In this document: positions 55,525-64,000 of the stretch, in pieces | Layout of the letters: each line of letters begins with the position of its first letter | Numbering within the stretch: position 1 is the stretch's first letter | Assembly: GCA_963920635.1 (NCBI GenBank) | Contig: OY987305.1 | Location: 28,261,495 to 28,325,494 of the forward strand | DNA from: Pseudeuparius sepicola | Taxonomy: Eukaryota; Arthropoda; Insecta; Coleoptera; Anthribidae | Length of the DNA stretch: 64,000 nucleotides | Direction: 5' to 3' | Made by a program: the position numbers and the translations under genes | The notes under the pieces: generated by a model | Told to the model about the DNA's origin: nothing | What the model saw: only the letters and a program-made list of their open reading frames with translations | The model's database searches: none

Positions 55525-55930
55525 TTGGAAGAGATTTTAGATAAAAATCTAATCTTCTTTTGTAGTGTTGTCTGCGTCGCCCCTTGTCAATGGGATTCAT
55601 TCTTCCTCAAATTTAATATTCGTTGTCCTACCAATGAGGCCGAGACTCGTCAAAAAGATCTTCTTTCCGTTGGTGATTTCCCGGTTTATTTCTTCGATGC
55701 GTTCAGACGTAAATTCTTTTACGAACCGTGCAGGTAGCGGAGTATGAAAATTTTCAAATTCGACGAACACTTTCTCCCCGTACCTTGTTTCAATTCTTCT
55801 AAAGATAAAATTTTATGCTTCTTACCAACCACTAACTCTCTTGCACTCACAATTTCTTGTACGAAGTTATTTTCGTTCAACTGTTTGAGAAAAGACATAT
55901 TTCGATATTCTTCAAGCACTGTTGACTGGG
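55525..55930 (-). pseudogene. 3' coding remnant of the gypsy element
   Basis: Minus strand reads MSFLKQLNENNFVQEIVSAR and ELVVGKKHKILSLEELKQGT, then in another frame VKEFTSERIEEINREITNGK. Its position before the 3' LTR suggests the end of pol or a third ORF. I cannot assign a domain. Confidence 0.35.
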
Positions 55931-56114
55931 TATAGTGAGCTCTCCCAACGGCATCCTCTTTATAATCCCAATCCCTTCCCCCACCTAAATGCTACGTCAA
56001 CTGTTTTAGTGCAAACATCTGCATAATTTTTGCTTACGTTTTTTATATCAAGGTCCACGTGTCAAGGTGACGAGATCACTGATCTTCAGGTTAAGGTTTA
56101 CTCAAGGTGACCTC

Positions 56115-56611
56115 TTAAAGTTCATTAACCTTCAGGTTGGCTATATATTCTGGGGACATCTCGATCTGGTAGAAACCGCTTGCTAAATCGAGGGTTGTAA
56201 AGTAGTGAGCTTTGCCTAATTTGTCAAGTATCTCTGTGATATTTCGCAATGGAAATTTATCGTCTATATTTTTAAATTTAGTTTTCAATACGCCATTTCT
56301 TTTTTTCCGGACGCGTCTAATTTTTTTAGTACAATCCAAATAGGACTGTTCCAGGGAGAGTTTGAGAGTTCTATAATTCCGTTTTTTAGCATTTCATTAA
56401 TTTGAGAATTTACTTCTGGTTTGTGCATTTCAGGGTATCTATAGGTCTTTGTGTATATAGGTCTATCGTCCGTTAGGTCAATCTTATGTTTGATTTCATT
56501 TGCGAAAGTCAGTGGTGTCCCTTCACAATAAAAAATGTCACGAAATTCCAAGCAAAGTTTTCTTATAGCATAGTATTCTTCTGAGTTACAATGATTTAAT
56601 CGCAATTTTTT
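56115..56611 (-). pseudogene. Ty3/gypsy RT, N-terminal half
   Basis: Minus strand, two frames. IDLTDDRPIYTKTYRYP, INEMLKNGIIELSNSPWNSP and IWIVLKK lead in; after a break comes FPLRNITEILDKLGKAHYFT, then TLDLASGFYQIEMSP (motif A, catalytic Asp in LDL). Downstream motifs (QG.., YxDD) and the RNase H are absent, because coding ends near 56150. Upstream it joins a protease region. Confidence 0.88.
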
Positions 56612-57240
56612 TTAATTGACTTTTAATAGATTATCGTCAATTTCAAGAGGTTCGTTAAATGTTTCTGTTTTGTCTAAAAAATAGTGTTCGTCTTCGTGTA
56701 ATGTTTGAATATCAAGAGAGAAAGAATCTACAACATTTACCATTGCTGCGGGCATCTCAGTTGAGTTTCTAAGATCCGTGTAATCTAATATACCTATACC
56801 ATGTGATAAGGTGACTGGTACTTTAACCTTCTGTACCGTGCGAAGCGGAGCAGTAATTTGCGTCGGTTTAAAATGTGTTTTTTGGTTAATTTGAGATTTA
56901 ATATTTGACTGACAAATTTTGTTTTTGGGGTGTTGTATGTAATGTAGAGGGATAGATACTTCGTCAAGTTCTAAATTGGTTTTTCCTATTTGAATATTAG
57001 TGTCGAATTTTTTCAAAAGGTCGATTCCTAATAGTCCGTCAAATTTGGGTGAAACATCAAAAAGCAAGAACTTGTGAAAAAATAGGAAAGAAAGGAATTT
57101 CCGCTACTTCGTCCTGAAGTGAGGTGGCGTGTGCACTTCTAACTGAAAATATTTTGTTTTGAATATATTGTGGATAAATTTTGTAAGCTAATTCTTGTTT
57201 AATAAAGTTTTTGCCGCTACCTGTAGGTATCTACTAAAAA
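56612..57240 (-). pseudogene. Ty3/gypsy retropepsin region
   Basis: The active-site block AKFLVDT is followed in another frame by GSGKNFIKQELAYK: a 4-bp duplication (TACC/TACA near 57225) breaks the frame inside the D-T-G motif. FDGLLGIDLLKKFD (about 57035) is the typical C-terminal protease block. A linker frame (56612-57067) runs on to the RT. Confidence 0.8.
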
Positions 57241-58480
57241 TTTAGCATAACCTAGTTCGGGAATAATAATATAGGGAAGTTCGGTTTTTTCATAATTATT
57301 GAGATAAATTATCTCATATTGTCTAAATTCGGTGCCTTCTGAAAATTTTGAGAATTTTGGGGGGTCATTATATTTTTCGTCATAGTCGTAGAAGTCGTAG
57401 TTAGGGGTTGAGTAATTATTCTGTGGGATAGTAATAGTTAAAATCGTCACATTCAGCGTTTGGTTCTGGAGAGTATTAATAGGGGTTATTGATATTCTTG
57501 ATTTCATCTTCTGGACAAGATTCGGTCAACAAAGATAGCAATATATCTTTGATGATACGTTGGTAAAGGAGGGAACTTTGATCTGCAATGTTTATTCCCA
57601 ACGAAAATCGGTAGGGGTATTAGCCCTCGGAGTAGTTGTTTCTGTTGGTTCTATCTTTTGAATCTATCCACTCTGGATTTTGCCTACGTCCATCTGATGA
57701 TTTCCAAAGAGGATGAAACCGGTAATGGGCAGGCTGGGATCATTGTGCCTGCAGATTGTCAGGACATTGTCCCAACAAAGATAGCAATATATCTTTGATG
57801 TTACGTTGGTGAAGGAGGGAACTTTGATCTGCAAGATTCGGTTTGTTCAGGGTTGTCAATAGTTAAGTTCTGTTGTTCAACTAAGTGGTTATTTAAAGGA
57901 TGTGGTTGTGGTTTTGGTCGTAAAGGATTTAAATGAGAGCGATTACTAAATAAAAGGAAATTTTCTTTTTCTCTAACAAAAACATGGCTTCTTCTAAATT
58001 TTGGGGTGTTTTTAGTCTAACAATTAGTTGGATATGGTAATCTAAAGCATTTATAAAAGTTTTTAGAGTGAAATCTTCGTATTCTGTAATTTTTAACAGC
58101 TTTACTTTTTGTGTAAAGTTAGCGGTTGTTAATTTTGCAAATAAAAGGCTTCGGGCATCTTGTAATCTTAAAGCGAAATATAAAGGGTTTTCATTTCGGT
58201 CTCTTTTGAGTGATAAAATATCTTGCACTAAATAATCGATAGATCTTTGATCGGAAAATGTGTCGATAAGACATTGTTTTAAAGTTTGTAGGAATTTATT
58301 TCACATCTAGAGGCTATTAAGTCTGCAGCTCTACCAGAAAGTTTACCTAATATGGTGTCAAAAAGACAAATATTTACACTAGCGTTTGGATCGGTTCTAT
58401 TTTGATTAGTGGAAAGAAAATTTTCACAAAGTCTAATAAATCGGTTCAATTGCTTAGTACTTAGCTTGGTATCTGATCAT
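57217..58480 (-). pseudogene. Gypsy gag region with nested insertion
   Basis: Minus strand frames hold gag-like text (SLKRDRNENPLYFALRLQDA, LKTFINALDYHIQLIVRLKT at 57929-58228, as in the NALDYHI/R-L-K-x-P segment of gypsy capsids) and an acidic C-terminal piece (57217-57507). A 306-bp insertion at 57527-57832 splits it. Several frame breaks. Confidence 0.65.
57527..57832. mobile_element. 306-bp insertion with 60-bp terminal direct repeats and 10-bp TSD
   Basis: AAGATTCGGT occurs directly before (57517-57526) and after (57833-57842). The insert begins and ends with a 60-bp direct repeat (57527-57586; 57773-57832; two mismatches) of type CAACAAAGATAGCAATATAT. Its ends are CAACAAAG and GATCTGC, not TG...CA. 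Confidence 0.8.
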
Positions 58481-58958
58481 GGTAAAATTTGGGTTTGCCA
58501 TTATGTTTGACTTTTTTGAGTTTTTATTTTAACTTGGAAAAGTTGGGGAAAAGGAAAGTCAAAAAGGAAATCAAAAGGGAAAATAAAAAATGGAAAATAC
58601 AACAAAATATGTACAATGAAAATGAAAAGAAAAGAAAGGATGAACTTACAATAACACAACTGCGATTGGCATTGCCTTCTTCTTAATTATGGACTTCAGG
58701 CGATGCTGTCCTTCTGTCCGTACTAATAGGGTGATGAGCGATGTGTGTCTCGTTCCCTTAGTCGATCTACCTATGGGCTTCAGGCAATTTGTGTCCTCCG
58801 TCCGTACCAATAGGGCTGTAGGCGATGTTTGGTCCTGCTCCCCTGGTCTGCGAGCCTTCTCTTCTTGGAGCAACAAAATTTTCGTCGTTCGTTGACAAAC
58901 CGTAATAATCGCGACGCGAGGATTCGTTCAACAAATCGCACCGGCCGACTGCGACTGC
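58481..58958. other. Gypsy 5' leader region
   Basis: Between gag and the 5' LTR. It contains two imperfect repeats around GTCCGTAC(T/C)AATAGGG (58717, 58800) and, just inside the LTR, GCAGTCGCAGTCGG on the minus strand as a possible primer site. Confidence 0.45.
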
Positions 58959-59129
58959 GACAGTTTTCGCAGAGCGGAAAACGAATTTATTTTTAAAAAT
59001 GTTATTTCTCACAAGGTGCGAAGATAGACTGAGGCGTCTAGCCTTGAAATGGATTATATACATTATATTTTCGTGAATTCAGCAAAGTCTATTATTTCAT
59101 ATATGGTAGACAGTTTGAAGAACATAACT
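58959..59129 (-). repeat. 5' LTR (right)
   Basis: Direct repeat of 55161-55329. Confidence 0.8.
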
Positions 59130-60264
59130 AGACTTTGTTTTTTATTTACTTTGATACTGTGCTTTTTGCAGTTTCTGGAACCGGAATAGATGAGTCAGAC
59201 GCCGAGCAGATGTTCTCCGAAACATCAGTCTTGCACAGCACCTGATGAAATTAATTTCATGTAATGAACAATAACCAATTAACATTCAATTCTTATCTGG
59301 CATTTTGAATTAATCAGTTTCTGTCACCATCTATTAACTTCCAAAATGCCTGTTCCCATGACTTTATTTGTCTGTTGCCGGTTTTATTTATATCCGCTTT
59401 TTGTTTAATTTTTGTTTTCAATTTATTATTTTTTTGATTGTTTTACACTAATATATTTTCTTGTGATCCCCTGTCATTTTGCTTGTAACTTCATTTACGC
59501 ATTATTTTTCGTTTTTTTACAATGGGTACTTGTGATTTTTCTAGTACCACTTTATGATTTTTCAGTACCTAACTCTACAAATTTCACTTCACCGTTCCCT
59601 CTACTGGTGGTGCTTTCTTCATCGGACCTCATAGCCTTGCTTCTTTTCCCGCGTTCACTTCTTTATTAATTACTATACATTTTATATTCAACCAAAAATC
59701 ATAAAATTCTTTTCTAGGCTTATTAAAAAGTGTAGCAAACGGTCTAAAAAACGAATTTACTACGAAGCAAAAGCAAATCATTACTCATTAAAAATGAAGC
59801 AAATGCTTTTCTTTAACTTTACACTTCCAGCAAATGCTCCATTTTTATTCATACGACCCGGTAAGCATTATCTTCCTAAACATTTGCACCGAGAAAGTAG
59901 TACTGAACTCAATTACCTACTTAGTAGGCAAAAATCCAGACAGAAAATCTGTTTGCAAAAATAGCGCTGCAAATGATTTTTTTAATAAAGCCCAATCTTT
60001 TAAGTTAAAAATATTTTCGTGTATGTGTTTTATTATTATTGTTCATAAGCGACATGTTTCTAATGATTTAGATAGATTAGAGTAAAAACTGCAAGAAGTA
60101 CTTACTTGTTTTATGAAAAATTTAAAGATTGGCAAACAAAACAAAAAATTGGAAATTCAACTAGGGCACACAAAATATCTGTTAATAAATTGAACAAAAA
60201 TTAATTTTATAAATTGCTTTCAAGAACTTGTTTATCACAGCGACCCAAATCCTGTGACAGTACA
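59130..60264. other. Unassigned DNA with one exon-like segment
   Basis: GCTTTTTGCAG at 59161-59171 is a strong acceptor-like signal, followed in phase by SGTGIDESDAEQMFSETSVL and a stop at 59243-59245. The rest is AT-rich without recognised genes. The exon call is weak. Confidence 0.35.
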
Positions 60265-61392
60265 GGGTGGGCCAAATTGGACACTTTTAAAGGGAAACTC
60301 CTATTTTTGACGGAGTTAGACGAAAACTGATATCGGTGTCTGAGGCTCATTTTTTATGATAAACTTAATGGCGAAAACCGCAAATCGATATCTGTCACCG
60401 GTCTTGAGTTACAGGGCGTTTTTCGAAAATGTGCGTTTTCAAAAAGTGGCCGTAACTTTTTTCGGCTTGAAAATTTTGTGTTTCTGTAAAAACATTCTTA
60501 AAGCACTTTTTTACGTAGAATCCAATGTTGCTACTACATTTTTTTTTAGTCAATGGTTTAAAAGTTACGGATAAAAAATATTATTTTTTAAATGGAACAC
60601 CCTGTATATTTTTGCATTTTTTAATAGAGCAAAAAATTAACATTCCAAAAATATATAACACTTAATGATTTACTTAAGTAGTTATCAATTACTAATAGCT
60701 TTTATAATTGGAAGCACGCCCTTTCAACAAGTAGGCTTTGGACGGTGAGACAACGAAACAATCGTGGAAAAATGTTTACTGTTACCTACCTGTCAAATTT
60801 TTAGTTAGGCTGTTTAAGCAGGGTAAAGATTTTTCTATTTTTGTGTAATTTATAAACTTTATAACATACCTACAATGAAATTTGAAAGTTATGAAAAATG
60901 GGATATGACAGTCTGTTTTATACTCGGTTTTATACAATCTGGGGAAAAATCAGATGCAACGAGCAATTTATACTACGAGCGGTATCCAGAGTGAAGACAT
61001 CCTTTCAAGCACATTTTTGCAAGATTGCGACACAATTTGATTGATAGTGTCAGAGTAATAGTTAATAGATTCGATTAATAGGTACGAGTTAAACAGAGAC
61101 AGGCATTTTCCCCGGATTGTATAAAACAGACTATCGTATCCCATTTTTCGTACCTTTCAAATTTCTTTGTAGGTATGTTATAAAGTTTATAAATTACACA
61201 AAAATAGAAAAATCTTTACCCTGCCTAAACAGCCTAACTGAAAATTTGACAGGTAGGTAACAGTAAACATTTTTCCACGATTGTTTCATTGTCTCACCGT
61301 CCAAAGCCTAGTTGTTGAAAGGGCGTGCTTCCAATTATACACATGAAATCATAAAAGCTATTAGTAATTGATAACTACTTAAGTAAATCATC
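60265..61392. mobile_element. Foldback element truncated by a Jockey LINE
   Basis: Inverted arms about 60665-60955 and 61105-61392 (for example GTCTGTTTTATAC and TTTGACAGGTAGGTAACAGT). A 12-bp duplication in the left arm (TCGGTTTTATAC) is absent on the right. The left side continues outward to TACAGGGTGGGCCAAATTGG (60262) with CACCCTGTATA at 60598. The matching right outer part is missing, replaced at 61393 by LINE sequence. Confidence 0.78.
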
Positions 61393-64000
61393 ACCAATTT
61401 ACGTCGGGAACTTCAGGAGAGACAGTCTGGTGGCGAGATCAATTTGAAAATCAAGTATGTACAAGGCACACAGAAGATTGTCCAGGAAAACTAACAGTGC
61501 CCGACAGATTTCCAACTTCTGATTTGCTATGTTATTTTCAAAATGTTGAGGGTCTACCTTCGAAACTTGAATTGATTTATTCGTCAGTGTCCCTTGGGGA
61601 GTTTGACTGCATTGGTTTTGTGGAGTCTAACTTAACTAGCGATATTGTGAACTCTGAATGTTTTTCGGACAACTATACTGTGTTTCGATGTGACCGAAGA
61701 TATGACTTGGTTAATTTAAGCAGAGGTGGTGGGGCACTACTTGCGATAAAAAATTATATAAAGGCTGAACAACTTAATCTAGGTGATCTCCTTGCTGCCT
61801 TTCCAATTATAGATATTGTTGGTTGTAAGTGTTCCGTTAATGATTACTTTTATTTTTTTGTTTATATTCTGTATATTCCACCACGTGTAACAATTGCGGA
61901 ATATGAGAGTTTCCTCGAATTATTCTCTCTTAAAGTTTGTCAACATAAGTTTTTCCTTGTTATGGGTGATTTCAATGTTCCTTTCTTTTCTAATAATAAT
62001 ATTGATGATACTAAATCGCAGATTACGCTTAGCTTTATGAATTTTTTGGATGTATCACAAATTAACTATGTTAGAAACTCTAATGATAGAATCTTGGACC
62101 TAGTTTTTACTAACATGTCAGCAGAGTTAAAGCGCGAAGATTGTCCTTTTATAAGGGAGAGTTTACATCACCCAGCTTTGAGTATTTTGTTAAATGTTGC
62201 CTCACCATCCAATGTTCGCTTTGATGTTTCCAATGAGCAAAAGATGTATAACTTTAGGAAGGCTCAATATCCAGCACTGTACATGGCACTCTCGGAGATT
62301 GATTTTAGCATTCTTCATAATTTTTCAGATGTTAATGAGGCTTGCCATTGTTTCTATGGCTTATTATATACCATATTTGACAGATATGTTCCTACATACC
62401 GAAATAAATTAAGTCGTAGGTTTCCGAGTTGGTATACTGGTGAAATTCGTTACATGATTAAACTTAAAGAGCATTACTGGCGTAAATTCAGAACATCTAA
62501 AAGCAACTCCACCTTTAATGACTATAAAAGACTCAGAGCAGTGTTAAAGAATCTTATCCATGAAGCTTATAACTTATATGTGAATAGTGTTGAATACTCT
62601 ATTGTCACTGATCCTAAAAAGCTGTGGTCATTTGTTCATAATAAAAAAGGATCTACAAGAATTCCAGGCAGATTGACGTCACACCGGGGCGAGTTGACTG
62701 ATCCGGATACAATTGTGAATGCTTTTGCTTCATACTTTGCTAGCACCTACCAGTTACCATTCCATTCTTGTGCTGTCAGTCAGACCCTCTCTAATCAATT
62801 GACTGATACTATCAATATATCAATGTTTTCACTTGCAGATGTAAAACAGGCAATATCCAAACTTAAAAATAAACTTGTGTCTGGTCATGACTTAATTCCT
62901 AGTTTTATTGTTAAAGATTGTTCTCCACTTCTTGCTGAGCCATTAACTTTTTTATTTAATCTCTCAATTAAAACATCAACGTTCCCTGATTGCTGGAAAC
63001 TTGCTCGGGTGTGTCCTGTTCATAAAAAGGGGATTATTTCTGATGTATCTAATTATAGGCCGATTTCCATCTTACCTAACTTTGCGAAGGTGTTTGAGAT
63101 GTGCGTGTATAACCGCATCTATCCGGAGCTCAGAAACCAACTATCAGTTTCGCAGCACGGTTTCATGAAAAATCGCTCAACGACCACCAATCTCGTTGAA
63201 ATCTCCCAGTTCATTTGTGAGAGGCTCGATGACAGGGAGCAGGTTGATGTGGTGTATACGGACTTCTCGAGGGCGTTTGACAGGATCGATCATCCCACTT
63301 TATTGTACAAACTCTCGCTGGCTGGTTTTAGTGATAGCCTCGTTTCATTTTTTGAGTCTTACCTGAAGAACCGCCCTCAGTCCGTATGTTACAATGGCTT
63401 TAATTCTAACAAATATATTGCCACTTCTGGAGTTCCTCAGGGTTCCAATCTGGGGCCTCTGTTATTCCTTCTATTTATCAATGATATTACTGATAATCTC
63501 AAATGTGGTAAACTTTTGTTCGCGGACGACTTAAAAATCTATTGTTCAATACAATCCTTAGAGAACTGCTTATTTCTCCAGAAGCAGCTTTGTGAATTGG
63601 ATGCTTGGTGTGTCGTTAATCACCTGGATTTAAACCCTGCCAAGTGCAGTGTGGTTAGGTACTCTCGAAAAGAGTCAAATATAACATTTGATTACAAATT
63701 AGGTAACACAAGTCTTGCTTCTAAGGACAGTGTTGATGATCTTGGGGTCCGCTTTGATAGTGTCATGTCGTTCAATGAGCATTTCAATAATATTTCGATG
63801 TCTGCCTACAAAACTTTGGGTTTTTTGTTGAGACACTGTCGAGGCTTCACAAATATTGCGGCTTTGAAGACTCTGTTCTTTTCACTCGTCCATTCCAAAC
63901 TGGAATATTGTTCTGTTATTTGGCATCCAATTTATGAAACCCATGAAAAGCAATTAGAGTATGTTCAAAGAAAATTTCTTAAATTTCTTTATTATAAAAC
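61393..64000 (+). CDS. Jockey-clade LINE ORF2 (5'-truncated, runs off window)
   Basis: One frame is open from 61383 to the window end (about 870 codons) with no stop. It has an apurinic endonuclease domain: CYFQNVEGLPSKL (about 61530), FVESNL, RGGGALLAI and GDFN (61965-61976). The last block reads LHHPAL, where S-D-H is usual. The RT follows: NYRPISILPNFAKVFE, QHGFMKNRSTTTNLV, motif A YTDFSRAFDRIDH, SGVPQGSNLGPLLF and FADD (63519-63530), then LDLNPAKCSVVRYSRK. No initiating Met precedes the endonuclease; the 5' end is cut at the foldback arm. It would nick DNA and reverse-transcribe its own RNA. The right end and any RNase H lie outside the window. Confidence 0.92.

Larger units (their letters stand above)
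55161..59129 (-). mobile_element. Ty3/gypsy retrotransposon, internally deleted
   Basis: Two direct repeats (55161-55329 and 58959-59129) flank minus-strand gag, protease and the first half of RT. A purine-rich CGCGGAGG precedes the downstream LTR (AGTTATGTTC...), as a polypurine tract should. Everything from mid-RT through integrase is missing or unrecognisable. Flanking target duplications are not obvious. Confidence 0.85.

Noticed and set aside
59412..59669. 85-codon hydrophobic frame
   Set aside because: Phe/Leu-rich text typical of T-rich DNA, no conserved motif or signal context.

Overview
This is an AT-rich animal nuclear window, most likely from an insect. The evidence is the set of element families (mariner-type foldbacks with CACCCTGTA ends, an R4/Dong-like LINE in ATT repeats, Jockey, DIRS-like, Ty3/gypsy, a Crypton-like tyrosine recombinase and a Polinton/Maverick). 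I could not assign species or order. No intact host gene was recognised. Nearly everything identifiable is mobile DNA or its wreckage, often nested.

Layout. 0.2-1.2 kb: foldback element with a mariner transposase scrap. 4.33-4.76 kb: decayed gene resembling a capsid-type protein of Polinton-like elements. 4.8-31.7 kb: head-to-tail array of Dong-like LINEs on the minus strand (copies A-D), joined through ATT microsatellite. Copy A is split by a 15.2-kb Polinton-type element (7253-22464) with 6-bp target duplications TCCCCA, AG...CT termini and about 1.2-1.4 kb terminal inverted repeats. Inside it one long gene is intact, a 1263-residue family-B DNA polymerase (9990-13781, minus). The rest is a palindromic minisatellite, a 262-bp satellite array abutting the polymerase start, and nested foldbacks. 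No integrase, ATPase, protease or capsid gene was found within it.

31.7-41 kb: Ty3/gypsy RNase H scrap, Jockey scrap, foldback, DIRS-like gag-pol relic, a composite repeat (GC-rich leader, tRNA-Met-like head, tyrosine recombinase), another foldback and a local duplication. 41.5-46.4 kb: degenerate relatives of the Polinton ends, a second Polinton fragment cut by a clean MITE, a second copy of the tRNA/recombinase composite, and a near-perfect hairpin. 47.4-48.6 kb: diverged Dong-like end with an RNase H domain embedded in it. 49.1-50 kb: foldback. 51.7 kb: LTR primer-binding site. 55.2-59.1 kb: deleted Ty3/gypsy element with two about 170-bp LTRs and a nested 306-bp insertion. 60.3-61.4 kb: foldback, whose right arm is interrupted by a 5'-truncated Jockey LINE that stays open to the window end.

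How the parts relate: the order of insertions can be read from the sequence. The Dong-like LINEs stacked by targeting ATT repeats, and the Polinton then entered copy A's ORF. Its arms are still nearly identical. The most unusual object is this polymerase-only Polinton carrying its own satellite. All boundaries come from reading the sequence by eye; no database search was run.
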